This document shows, one piece after another, positions 45,941-56,143 of a DNA stretch of 64,000 bases. The stretch comes from Diphasiastrum complanatum (lineage: Eukaryota > Streptophyta > Lycopodiopsida > Lycopodiales > Lycopodiaceae), in NCBI GenBank assembly GCA_029204225.1, contig CM055103.1, positions 46,226,611 through 46,290,610 on the forward strand, in the 5' to 3' direction. Made by a program: the position numbers and the translations under genes. The notes beneath the pieces were generated by a model that had not been told where the DNA came from, searched no databases, and was given only the letters and a program-made list of their open reading frames with translations. Positions within the stretch are counted from its first letter, which is position 1. Every line of letters starts with the position of its first letter.

Positions 45941-46534
45941 TGTAGGAAAGCAAGAGTCAAGTCACCAAGGTCTAGTTATCAATCAATCTCCACAAGAAAC
46001 GAGAAAAGAGGCTGGGCAAAGAGGAATGGTAAAGAGTGATGTTGATCCTAATCTTTACATTCTAAGACAAGATTCGGATATAGTATTCATTGTGTTGTAC
46101 GTGGATGATTTGATTATTACAAGAAGTAATGAGAGCTTAATTGATGAAATAAAATCAAATCTTTCCAATGCTTTTGACATGAGTGATCTAGGATTGATGC
46201 ACTATTGTCTTGGCATTGAAGTATGGCAAAAGGAAGACATGGTCTTTCTTACACAAAGCAAATATGCACAAGATTTGATGTGGCCAAATGCCACCAAACC
46301 CTAAGGTTAACCACTTACTAAATGTAGGGCACCCCCAAAAGTCAAGATAGGGCCCCTAAACAAAATTAGACCCCTAAGGACCCACAAGTCAGTACATGAC
46401 CAAATTTGGGTCCAACTGAACTTAAGACAAACTTAAGATGGCCTAAATAACTAAATACCCATGGTTACACAAATCTCGACCTTTTGGGTCAAAGTAACCT
46501 ATGGATTAACTTTAGCAGTCATTTTTTTCTAACA
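45941..46534 (-). repeat. 3' LTR of copia D, with a captured RT fragment
   Basis: The outer 77 bp and the last 254 bp match the 5' LTR at 53526-53965 closely, and both end in TGTTAG...CCTACA on the minus strand. The middle (about 46018-46277) does not match. It replaces about 105 bp of LTR (53604-53709 in the other copy). Confidence 0.85.
46018..46277 (+). pseudogene. Reverse-transcriptase fragment inside the LTR
   Basis: An open plus-strand stretch, opposite to the host LTR, encoding SDVDPNLYILRQDSD, the catalytic LYVDDLIITRS, DLGLMHYCLGIEV and LTQSKYAQDL. This is about 85 residues around the RT active site of a copia family different from copia D. It has no start of its own beyond a Met and no flanking target duplication, so replacement by template switching or gene conversion is more likely than simple insertion. 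Confidence 0.8.
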
Positions 46535-46542
46535 CCCTCCTT
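46535..46542 (-). promoter_or_regulatory. Polypurine tract of copia D
   Basis: AAGGAGGG on the minus strand, directly before the TGTTAG start of the 3' LTR, primes plus-strand DNA synthesis. The same octamer precedes the LTR at 56341-56783. Confidence 0.8.
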
Positions 46543-46790
46543 AAATGACAATGCAAAAACTGAAATCTTCACTATGTAACAAAACCATAGTGGCACGTGG
46601 TACCGCCATTATGGTACCGCGGTACCATAATGGTGGTACCGCGGTTATGGTGCCGCCCTCAGACCAGCGGTACCAGGGCGGCACCACAAAAATAATATTT
46701 TTTATTAAATTTTAAAAAAAAAAAAAACCCTTTTAATAGGCTAAAACTAGGTAAAAACTAAGATGTTATTGTACAGGGGGACTTTACTGG

Positions 46791-47037
46791 GGGCACTGTG
46801 GGAGAGCGGACCCAATCGGAGTGCGGCATGTGGGGGAGCAATACATGGGGCAGGTACAGTAGCACATGGGCACTGTGGAGGAGCAGACCATGGACCCAAT
46901 CGGAGTGCAACATGTGGGGGAGCAATACATCCGGACAGGTACACCGTCACATGGGCACTGTGGAGGAGCAGACCATGGACCCAATCGCAGTGCAGCATGT
47001 GGGGGATCAGCACATGGGGCAGGTACAGTAGCACATG
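46791..47037 (+). repeat. Tandem array inside the hAT, three units
   Basis: Three units of 77, 85 and 85 bp begin with GGGCACTGTGG at 46791, 46868 and 46953 and contain CATGTGGGGGA. From 47090 to 47280 a looser GAGAGGCTGTGAGAG repeat follows. Reading frames here are by-products. Confidence 0.85.
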
Positions 47038-47307
47038 GGATCATCAACAAAAGCAAATTGGGAAACAGGCTGTGGGGTTAAATAGGCACTCACGAGACAG
47101 TGAGAGAGCCAGTGAGAGGGGGTGAGAGGCATTATGAGAAGCTGTGAGGGAGAGCCAGTGGGAGGCTGTGAGGGAGAGGCATTGTGAGAGGCTGTGTGAT
47201 AGACCGAGTGAGAGGCTGTGAGAGGGGGGCTGTGAAAGAGCCAGTGAGAGCCATTGAGAGGCTGTGAGAGGCAGTGAGGGTCATTTCGAGCAACAGGGTG
47301 TCGTGAG

Positions 47308-47641
47308 ATGGCGGAGGGCGAAGCCAGGAGGAAGCTCGAGGAAGATGTCCGAAGGCACAACGAAAGGCATCGGAAGCAGGAGGCAGACATTGCGAGAGAC
47401 TCGGCAGAGACACCCAGAGCTGCAGATCCCTGCCCCCGCTGTGGCCCCCGCCCTCGCTGTCGAGCTGGATTTGGATGAGCAGATTGGAATGAACTTCACA
47501 CGACGGCAGCTCATCATGGTCAGGGAAAGGGCTGCCCGCCGTCGGGCTAACCAGGAGGCAACACGGGCTAGCCAGGAGGCAGAGCGAGAGCGTCAGAACA
47601 ATGCACCTGATGAGGGCGAGGAGTCAGTGGAGGATCCATAG
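47308..47641 (+). pseudogene. Second hAT-borne ORF, charged coiled-coil type
   Basis: Starting at the ATG 47308 the peptide begins MAEGEARRKLEEDVRRHN. After one frame change near 47420 it continues VELDLDEQIGMNFTRRQL and a run of Arg/Glu/Gln-rich helix (RERAARRRANQEATRASQEA) to a TAG at 47639. Composition strongly suggests a coiled coil. It faces the transposase tail to tail across about 0.5 kb of low-complexity sequence. Nothing like it belongs to the usual hAT gene set. It could be a captured gene or an accessory protein. GC content matches the transposase, not the AT-rich host flanks. Confidence 0.4.
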
Positions 47642-48140
47642 GAATGTTTAGCATAGATGGGGTCTAGCCGTAAGTGGCTGACTGTTGTTATTTAATGTTC
47701 ATCATTAGATGAGGCAGTATTTAGTGTCTAGCATGGTGTAAAGAACAGCCCCAGCCGTATGCGGCAGGAATACGTATTGTAATTTTGATACATCTGATGA
47801 ATTAATGTACGGTGTGTTTTTTGTGCAATGCGTGCCTTGTGTATTGCAATCTGATGTATGTGATTATGAAATGCTATCAGGGGGGTTGTATTTTTGTGTT
47901 CTGCATGTGCTCTCAAACTCTGTAGTGAAAACTGATTGAAAACACGCACACACCATTTGAAGTAAAACTGCAAGTAGAACATCACAATTACAAATTGACA
48001 AATACACATTGTGCAGTGAATAGAATACGTCCAACACTAAATATAATATGAAAAATGGTCTGAATACAGTGTTCGACCATCTGGCCGCCAAACATGGAAC
48101 ATGATATCAAACTGCTAAAAATAAAATGACGGAGCTACAA

Positions 48141-51100
48141 TCAATGCTCTGCCTCAAACTCAAATGAATGCTCCGGAGACAACTCAGGGCCCCGAGCTGA
48201 CTCTCGCAACTGATATCTATGTTTGTCTGGTACTGGCATGGGTTGTGTATCCGAGGGGGAAGAGTCGTCATCCTCATCCTCCCAATCTGCCTCCGCATCA
48301 GCCCCCAAGCAAGCTAAACCAACAACACCTGCTGCAGCTGGCTGTAATACTGCACCTCTACCAGCAACTGGAGCCCTGCGAGGTCGTCCTCTCTGCCCTG
48401 GCAGTTTCTGTGCCCTGCCTTTCTTGTTCGGTGCACCCTTGGGCCTTCCTGCCTCTTGCGGATGAGGGGAGCCGTCAATGCCTCATCACCCCCATGCAGA
48501 TCACCTGGCTGACTAGGCTGAGCCCAAGCTGCGGCCGGCTGGGATAGAGTAGCCAAAGATGGGTGTCCCTGTGCAGCTGATAGTGGAGGATAGGTCCGAG
48601 GAGTGTGTGCCCGTGGGCCTGCTGCTGGTGGAGGAACTAGATGTGGAGGGGCCGTCCCTGTAGGAGGCAAGTACAGCGGCGATAAGTACTGAAAGGGGCG
48701 CTGTGGTGGACGGTACTAGTACATCCTGGGTGCTGCCAAAGGAGGAGGATGTGCTGTGGGTGCTGCCAAAGGAGGAGCCAGTGCCGTGGGTGCTGCCAAT
48801 GGAGGAGGATGTGCTGTGGGTGCTGCCACTGGAGGAGCGTCTGTAGATGTGGGTGCTGCAAGAGAAGATCTGGGCACAGATGGTGGCCTGCCATGGAGAC
48901 CTGCTGTTGCAAAGGGGATGGCGATGAAGGGGCTGCAGGCCTCAAAGGTATCGGTGACACTGGAGGTGCTGTGCGGCGCACATACACCCTCTGAGGAACT
49001 GGAGGAACTGCAGGCACCTCGTGTAGTTGCTCTGGCTGAGACTCTGTGTAGGGCATGCTAGCTAGAGAGGATGGGGGTGCCCTGACGCTCGGCATCTGCT
49101 GGGCCTCTGAATCCAAGTCTGCAATCAAGTCGTCCAGCTGGGCATTCGAATACAAATGCTCTGGGCTCTGGGACTCATCATGAGCACCATCCTCTGGAAC
49201 ATCCCGTGCCTCATCCTGTGCACCATGCGGACCCGGCATGGCCTCCCAATCGGTACAATCAAAGTCATCTGGTGACTCCTCTGGTGTGCTGTCATAGAAA
49301 TGCCTATGGCTCTGTGATGCCGCATCCAAGCAGCTGCGGAAGGTAAACCCAAATCACTCTGCCCCCTATCAAGAGCCTCCTCCATCATATCAACATAAGA
49401 AGGTATGCCATTGGCCCCCCCTGTGTGCCCTGCCCGTCTCCCGGTATAATCTGTGGCATGTGTCCCACCTCTACCACGTGATGCACCTGTGACCCCTGCT
49501 CTAGGCGTGTGCCCAACACCTGTATCATATGCCTCATCCCGCTCTGATCTGGCGAACACAACCCGAATGGGCTCATCCTCATCCTGATCATCCTCTGACA
49601 CTGGCTCATCTGCCTCGTACAATGGAGGCTCTCTGTGCTCAAGCCCAAGCTCTCTCTCTCTCTGCCATCAACTGTGTGCCCAAATCATCTGCAAGCATGG
49701 GATGGGTGCTGTCCGTACTCAAGTCAACCTGGCACTCCAAATCACATATCTTCGTCTGCAAGGTTTAAAATTGGCATGTCAGAGAAACAACTCTATCAAG
49801 AAATGAAACCAACATACCAGGAGTCAACCAACATGCTACGAAAGGTTAGCTTATCACCTGCAATGCGCTCGTAATGGTCAGAAGTCTCCTGGCGAGACGT
49901 GCGTTGGTGCTACAGAACACCAACCGCTCCAACTGACTCACTGACAACCGGTTTCTTCTCCTCGTGTGAATGAGTGCCCATGTGCTCCAATTACGCTCAC
50001 ACACGGAGGCAGCACAGTCCTGTAGTGCGTGCATTGAAATACTTCAGCACATTGTCTTCAACGAAACACAACAATGGAGGATAAAATGAGATGCATACCT
50101 GAGAAAGGACACGCAGTGTAAGACGCTGTATAGATGGGTATGTGCTACCGAACATGGTCCACCAGGTAATGGGTAGCTGCCTCCTCTCTGGATCCTGAGT
50201 AGCCGGGTGGCCGAATGTGCCCATGCCGAAACGAAATGCAGCGAGCTCCTTCATGAGCCTGATAGGATCCAAACCTATGTGTGGACCCACCCTGTGAATG
50301 TACTGAAGCCAATCGGCCTCGAGCTCCCTGTCTGCGATCTGTGTCGGAGAGAGGAAGAGGGGATGCAGCATGTGTGCAACGTTGTGGATACTCCTGTGGA
50401 AGTAGTTCCACCGCGTCTCCCAGATGAACTTCAGCTCTGTCATCCTGCAGGTGAGAGGCATGTGGTGTAAATGCTGCAACCGTAAGTGGCCCAGTCGCGA
50501 CGTAGAGGCTCCATCTCTCTAGACAGTGACTCGACCCTATCCCTCAGCATGTGTGTGCGGACAACCTCCGAACTAGGGACTCTCCAGCTAGGGCTGACAG
50601 ACTGTGCAAGGCGGAAGGCCCTTCTGAAGGGCTCGGAGTCGGTGATGGCAAATGGAAGGTTCAGCTCATAAATCAGGCTGGCCACGGCCTGTGTGGCCTC
50701 TCTATCCATGTGCGGCTGATGCGCGCCGCGAATGCTCTGCTGCCTAAGAACTCTCCCAGCTGGGCGACGGGTAGCGGACCTCCAGCACGGTGCACCAAAC
50801 GTGACGGGAATGGATGATGACGCGACAGCCTGGGCACTAGTGGATGCATCAGCTGTAGACATGGAATGGGGAGAGTGGGATGCACTGGCCGGGATGGGTG
50901 CAGCAGCGTAAGTGGGGTACACTGGTGGAGGGTGGACATCTGGCATGGGATACGAAAACTGCTGGGTAGGGTGGTCATCCGGATGTGAAGGGAGGGAGGA
51001 AGGGATCTCCTCAACATCCTGGAAGGCCTCGTCACTGGCATCCGGGGCCTGCTCCTGCTCGGGAGGCGGAGAGTCCATGAGAAAGTCGTAAACTGGGGGA

Positions 51101-51615
51101 GTGCGAGCAACAGTAGGTGGTGGTGGAACCACAGTGGCAACTGGCGGACGCGGTGGGACAGGATCCAACGGAATGGGTGCAGATGGGGGTGCGTGAGGCG
51201 GAACTGTCTGAGAGGGACGAGGGGCAAAGGGACTGGACGAGGATGCACTTCCTCTCCTCGTGCGTGCCAGCCAAGCAGGCAGCAACTCGGGGTCAACCAC
51301 GTAAGGAGCGGTGCAAAACCGAAGAACACCCTCCGAAATGGTGTTCTCCCCCGCCACAAGACGTGGCCCGTAGGTATCCAAAAGTCGCTGCCTGACGGGA
51401 ACGGACATGCTGGCATAGGGGGCAGCATTCAGTGTGCCACCATCTCTCGCGCGTGCGCCAAGTAGGTGACCTTTAAGGTGAGTGAGGGTGGCAACGAACT
51501 CGGTCAGGCAATATCGACAGCGCACTATCCTTGCACCGGACTTGTTAGACTTGTCGGGAACCCGCCTGACAATGTCCACCTCATCCCACAGATCGGCAAG
51601 GTTGGAATGCACCAT
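48141..51615 (-). pseudogene. hAT transposase with missing catalytic core
   Basis: First exon from ATG 51615: MVHSNLADLWDEVD, a BED-type zinc finger (CRYC, then HLKGH), a long Pro/Ser-rich linker, then the start of DUF659 (LPFAITDSEPFRRAF, WATYGCSI). Sequence then jumps directly, near 50470, to the post-catalytic part (ELKFIWETRWNYFHRSIHN). The DDE catalytic domain is therefore absent. A 79-bp GT-AG intron (50098-50020) joins RVLSQ to the dimerisation motif CERNWSTWALIHTRRRNRL. Another intron runs from 49857 to about 49767. The last exon is unusually long: acidic, Pro-rich, with an AT-hook-like RGRPRR and ending RESARGPELSPEH. One-base frameshifts near 49625 and 49345 break it. Confidence 0.8.
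48726..48845 (-). repeat. 30-bp minisatellite in the transposase tail
   Basis: Four 30-bp units containing GTGGGTGCTGCCA(A/C)(A/T)GGAGGAG. Since 30 is divisible by three they encode a decapeptide repeat in whatever frame is used (for example AHPPPLAAPT). Confidence 0.85.
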
Positions 51616-52047
51616 CTCTGTAGAAAGGACTGCGGAAAGAAGGCAGAGATCTCTATGGGCGATAGGAGTCGGAAGGCTTGAAAAAACCACAATAAAGGCC
51701 AAAATAGCAATAGCAGGGGAGGACGCGATCAGTGCAATGCGAAGACAGCGGGGAGGGCACGGACAGTAGGGCGATGGGCATACAACAAAGAGGGCGCGGA
51801 CAGCAGGGAGGGCGCGAACAATAGGGCGACGGGCAAGGAGAGAGATGAAGCGAGGTGGGGGGGATTGGGTTAAAAAAATATATAGTAATATATTAAATAT
51901 TAAAAAATATTATATATTAAAAAATATTATATATTAAAAAATAATATATATTGTGGTACCGCGGATCAGTATGGATCCGCGGTACCACACTGGATCCGCG
52001 GTACCGGGATCCGCGGATCCTGGTACCGCTGGATCTATGAACAAAAC

Positions 52048-53280
52048 CAACACAAGGGCTCGCCAAACTTCATGTCAACAAGTAGTCTTTTGAGCCATAA
52101 ACGCTCTGTTGTGGCTGAAAATATCGCTCTATATTCTGCCTCACTAGAAGAAGTAGCAACAGTGGGCTGCTTTTTACTTGACCATGAAATTGCAAAATTT
52201 CCATAGAAAAAGCAATGTCCACTTCGTCTAGTGTCTTGATCTCCACCCCAATCCGAGTCACTAAAACCAACCAAACATGCATCATCACAAGCAGGAAAAA
52301 CCAGTCCATGACTTCTTGTTCCTTGAAGATATGGAAAGATCCTCTTCAATGCTTTCCAATGTGATGTCATTGGGGCATGCATGAATTGACTCATGAGTGA
52401 GACACTATAAGAAATGTCCGATCTTGAATTACGTAGGTAAATGAGACAACCAATAGCTTGACAATATAAAGTAGTATCAAATGGTTCACCATCACCTTGA
52501 CTATTTAATTTCAGGCATGTCTCAATAGGTGTAGCAACCGGCTTGCAATCTTCCATCTTGAACCGCTTCAAAATCTGCCCAATGTAGCGTTCTTGAGAGA
52601 TGAAAATTCCAGCCCCTTCTTGTACAAATTCAAGACCACGATAAAAATGCAATAGGCCTAAATCTGAGGTTTCAAAAACCATACCAAGATCAAGTATTAC
52701 GGCATCAATCTGTTGCTCATTACTTCCCGTAATAATAATGTCATCAACATAAAGCAAAATAATGATGATATAATTTGAAGTATGCTTGACATAAAGAGTA
52801 GATTCGCTAGGAATATTAGTAAACTCGATCACAAAAGTAGGCATGTATCTTTTGATACCACATCCTCGGAGCTTGCTTCAGTCCATAAAGTGCCTTCTTG
52901 AGAAGACAAACTTTATCTTCTTGGCCTTCAACCAAAAAACCAGCAAGTTGCTGAAGGTACAGTTCCTCATTGAGATCACCATTGAGGAATGTTGTCTTTA
53001 TGTCAAGTTGCCGCAAACGCCAACCAAAATGGGCAGCCAAAGAGGTTACTACCCTCACGGTAGTCATCCGAGCAGTAGGAGTAAAAGTCTCCTCATAATC
53101 AATCCCCTTTTGCTGAGCATAGCCTTTGGCAACGAGCCTTGCCTTGTACCTTTCAATGGTACCACTTGCCTTATACTTGATTTTGTATACCCATTTAGAA
53201 CCAATTGCCTTCTTCCCATGAGGAAGATCAACAAGAACCCAAATCTGGTTCTTCATAAGTGAGTCATACTCATCTTGCAT
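52048..53280 (-). pseudogene. Copia D reverse transcriptase and RNase H
   Basis: RT: WVYKIKYKASGTIERYKARL, QLDIKTTFLNGDL and KALYGLKQAPRMWYQKI, then a one-base frameshift near 52826, then LLYVDDIIITGS, FKMEDCKPVATPIET and RNase H to SSSEAEYRAI and LLVDMKFGEP. The C-terminal third of RNase H (CDNQS, HIEVHYHF, DIFTK) is deleted, with the junction close to the later hAT insertion. The catalytic YVDD is kept. Confidence 0.85.
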
Positions 53281-53512
53281 CGCATCCTCCCAACATTTTA
53301 CTCCCTTGGCCTGCTCATAAAAATCAAGTTCTTCCGCAATATCTCCATGAGATGTAAGAGCAAAATCTGAAAAATCAGAAAGTCCACTGATTTTGTAGAG
53401 GGACGTGTCTTTCCATCATAAAATGAACTTACTTTGCTGTCCGCAAAGTCGACAACAGCCACCATGGGACTGTTTTAGTCTGTTCAACGGCCAAGCTTGC
53501 TGCAGATCCGGT
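53281..53512 (-). other. Leader and linker of copia D
   Basis: On the minus strand an ATG at 53465 opens MVAVVDFADSKVSSFYDGKT. A frame change near 53390 then leads to SDFALTSHGDIAEELDFYEQ and into RT. The peptide corresponds to the acidic linker between integrase and RT, brought next to the leader by deletion of gag-protease-integrase. Confidence 0.6.
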
Positions 53513-53514
53513 AG

Positions 53515-53525
53515 CTCTGATACCA
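53515..53525 (-). promoter_or_regulatory. Primer-binding site (tRNA-Met type)
   Basis: TGGTATCAGAG on the minus strand, immediately adjacent to the 5' LTR, is complementary to the 3' end of plant initiator tRNA-Met and primes minus-strand synthesis in most plant copia elements. Confidence 0.9.
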
Positions 53526-53965
53526 TGTAGGAAAGCAAGAGTCAAGTCACCAAGATCGAGTTATCAATCAATCTCCACAAGAAACAAGAGAGAAGAGGCT
53601 GGGCGCCCAACTCTAAGAGAGAGAGAGAGAGAAAACAGCAACAAGAGCAATGGAGAGCCAAACTGTATAAAATGGAATACACAATGAGCATCTAAGTACT
53701 CTACCTGGATGTGACCAAATGCCACCAAACCCTAAGGTTAACCACTTACTAAATGTAGGGCATCCCCAAAAGTCAAGATAGCCCCTATACAAAATTAGAC
53801 CCCTAAGGACCCACGAGTCAGTACATGACCAAAATTGGGTCCAACTGAACTTAAGACAAACTTAAGATGGCCTAAATAACTAAATACCCATGGTTACACA
53901 AATCTCGACCTTTTGGGTCAAAGTAACCTATGGATTAATTTTAGCATAGTCATTTATTTCTAACA
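53526..53965 (-). repeat. 5' LTR of copia D
   Basis: 440 bp, TGTTAG...CCTACA on the minus strand. It shares long blocks (for example around CAAAAGTCAAGATAG and CTCGACCTTTTGGGTCAAAG) with the LTRs of the 2.05-kb element at 56.3-58.4 kb, so the two belong to one lineage. Confidence 0.88.
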
Positions 53966-54339
53966 GTACATGCAATATGGGTATCAATCGAAAGTGAAAA
54001 AAAAGACATTTACGATTCTAATAGTTTTAGGTTTAGGGCTTAGGGTTTAGGGTCAAATTCTAAGCAGTTGGGAAGTCCAATTTGTTTTTTCTGGGCAAAA
54101 AATATATGCAATATGGGTATCAGTAGAAAGAGAAAAAAAAAAGAGGATTATTGTGCATGTTTGGAGAAGAAGAAGAAGAAGAAGGGATAGTAAGTCCAAG
54201 TCTTTCAATAGTAAAGGTTTGGCAGCATTTGTAGCCATGCACATGGACACATCACTGAGACAATAATTGTATGCAAAAACTTGTTCTACTCTCCAAAAAG
54301 TGATATTGACTCCTGTTCAATGTCCAACTAACTGCCGTA

Positions 54340-55468
54340 TTTTCACTTCTGCACTTATCCTCTCTCTGTGAGCCTTTGATTCCCTTTCCAGCTCTGATTG
54401 ACGTTGCATCTCCCTTTGGTGATCTCTAACTCTTTTTCTCAAGCTCTCTCTCCAAGTTTCTCTCCATGCCTCACTTTGATTTATTCTCTTTCCTCTTTCC
54501 TCAGGCTGAATACATGGGTGATAAATCTCTCTAATTACATGGACCGCTCCTTTCTTGGCGCACTTCCTTCCAACCTAGTACCTACAAATGTCTTCACCTT
54601 GCATTTCCCCACTTGCAGAGATTAACTTGTTTCCATCAACACAATCATATTCACAACTCTCTGTATGGGCTTCATTTCCTTGAGGCATGCCAGATACCTG
54701 GTTCCCGTTAAGAAGTTTTGTTATCTCCAATCCTTCGACAACTGTTTGTTCATTAAAATTGTTCTCTAATCCATTTTTTCTAGATCCAGAGGCCAAATGC
54801 AAATCAAATGCAAAGAGTTGATTTATTAGCAGCAAAATTGTTGTCCTGTTTGAAAGAAACTTCCAATTTGTCTAATTTCTATGATCATGCAAGGATCGGA
54901 GAACTTAAGGTGCTAGATGACAAACCAACTTGCTTCATGAGTATCATTGATCTAGCAAAAGAGCTCACCTGTTCTTGGTCAGTAGTTGTGGGACCTGCAA
55001 TTTTCATCCCCAGTCTACTCAAGTTCAAATCTTGTACACTTGAGAGCTTAAGGAGCTCGTTTCCTATTCTGGAACATATGCCAGACTAGATCCATAAATG
55101 AACCTAACTTTCTGATCTTCCATGCCCCTTTTATTTCTCCTTTCTAATTCTCTCAGAAGTTTATCATCATCTTCCATTCCAGACCTACATGTCTTCAGGC
55201 CCTTTTTGTCTTCTTTCTTCCAGAAACTAAAACCTTTGTACAATAGGTTTTTCTACCTCTTCATTAAACCATCCTCCAGCCTGTCCTTCTGCTTATCTCC
55301 AATCTTTACAAACTTGTCTGTCTCTCTCAACCTAAGGGCATCATCCTTCAAGCTTCTCTTGAAACTGTACTTCAACAAGCCGTCAGACCTGCTATCCCTA
55401 CCTCCCTGAAAATTAATGCTGCTACTTTTTCCCCCACATTGAGAATCATTAGAGTCATGCCATGACAT
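54340..55468 (-). pseudogene. Fragments of an unidentified multi-exon gene
   Basis: Minus-strand coding-like segments with splice signals. Exon A (55468 to about 54968): DGLLKYSFKRSLKDDALRLR, then DDDKLLRELERRNKRGMEDQ, ending GPTTTDQEQ at a consensus donor CAG/GTGAGC, with one in-frame TAG (about 55253) and a frame change near 55075. Exon B (about 54779-54603): KNGLENNFNEQTVVEGLEIT to SASGEMQ at a GTGAAG donor. Exon C (54513-54340), after TATTCAG: RINQSEAWRETWRESLRKR and QREMQRQSELERES, a highly charged helix. I cannot name the gene. It lies inside the candidate Pack-hAT, so it is probably a captured fragment of a host gene located elsewhere. Confidence 0.45.
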
Positions 55469-56060
55469 TAAAACATTTACAAGAACCTGAGGTAAGGAGA
55501 CTCAACACCTTTTCTGGATCCAATTTTTTCGTGTTTTTTCTGTAATTCGTTGCAACAAATCGCAATTCGCGAAACATGGCGAATCACTATTGACTGCAAC
55601 TATGATATATACATAGATGCGCATTCCATTCCGGAACACGATCCGGGAAATCCCATTAGTGTTTCCCGGAACGTGTAAATAACAATTTTTTTGTTTTGAT
55701 TTTTTTTTCAAAAAAAACAAAATTTGTACTACGTGTAGAATCGGTTAGGTAGTCTATAAAAAAAGATTAAGGCTATTGAGTGTTGTTTTTTTAGTTCTCT
55801 AAAAGAAATATATATTGAAATAGCGATCTAGACAACATTCCATTGTCCGGAACGTGGTAACCAAAGTTGCATGTTCCGTTCCGAAACACGATCCAGGAAA
55901 TCCTTTCTTAGGCCATTTAGTCTTTTTTTTCAACTTTTATAAAAAAACAATCCGGACAGCGTTCCGCAATCCGGAACGCTCGTTCCAGGTCACTGTTGCA
56001 ACAGAACACGATCTGTGACAACATTGGTGGTATCTGTGGAAAATGCATTCCGATGCAATG

Positions 56061-56098
<38 letters not shown>

Positions 56099-56115
56099 TA
56101 GATAGATATATCAGA

Positions 56116-56143
56116 CTTGCAGCGGATCGAGATCCGCTGCAAG
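56116..56143. repeat. Perfect 13-bp inverted repeat
   Basis: CTTGCAGCGGATC and GATCCGCTGCAAG are exact reverse complements separated by GA. Could form a stable hairpin; part of the palindrome-rich hAT end. Confidence 0.9.

Larger units (their letters stand above)
46586..52039 (-). mobile_element. hAT transposon with 8-bp target duplication
   Basis: 5454 bp bounded by CATAG...CTATG and flanked by perfect 8-bp repeats AACAAAAC (46578-46585 and 52040-52047), diagnostic of the hAT superfamily. The ends read inward as CATAGTGGCACGTGGTACC and CATAGATCCAGCGGTACC. Both are followed by arrays of GGTACCGCGG / GGATCCGCGG palindromes about 90 bp long and then an A/T-rich stretch. It encodes a transposase on the minus strand and a small convergent ORF on the plus strand. 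Inserted into copia D, so it is younger than that element. It is probably non-autonomous because its transposase lacks the catalytic core. Confidence 0.88.
45941..53965 (-). mobile_element. Copia element (family D) with internal deletion and nested hAT
   Basis: Minus-strand order: 5' LTR (53965-53526), tRNA-Met primer site, short leader, RT and RNase H, polypurine tract, 3' LTR (46534-45941). Gag, protease and integrase are missing: only about 60 bp separate the primer site from an ATG (53465) whose frame runs into the integrase-RT linker (ADSKVSSFYDGKT). A hAT of 5454 bp sits between RNase H and the polypurine tract. The flanks GCACA (45936-45940) and GTACA (53966-53970) are a plausible 5-bp target duplication with one change. 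Confidence 0.8.
45860..55604. mobile_element. Candidate Pack-hAT carrying gene fragments (with nested insertions)
   Basis: The left end CATAGTTTTACTAGTGAC and the inverted right end CATAGTTGCAGTCAATAG share CATAG at the tip and are each followed by CGCGAATC / TTCGCGAA-type palindromic words within 40 bp. CATAG is also the tip of the well-supported hAT at 46.6-52.0 kb. Removing the nested copia (45941-53965) leaves about 1.7 kb containing exons of a multi-exon gene (54340-55468) and no transposase. No clean 8-bp target duplication is visible: left flank TATAGTAG, right flank ATATATAC, both in TA-rich sequence. The element is therefore a candidate. Confidence 0.45.

Noticed and set aside
46763-47125. 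Overlapping frames on both strands
   Set aside because: They translate the 77/85-bp tandem array.
48164-51769. Many plus-strand frames over the hAT transposase
   Set aside because: GC-rich antisense shadows of the minus-strand exons, which carry recognisable hAT motifs.
54398-55409. Plus-strand frames of 75-95 codons
   Set aside because: Antisense to the better supported, splice-signal-bearing segments on the minus strand.
45860-55612. A perfect target duplication for the Pack-hAT candidate
   Set aside because: The flanks TATAGTAG and ATATATAC do not match well and lie in TA-rich sequence; no claim made.
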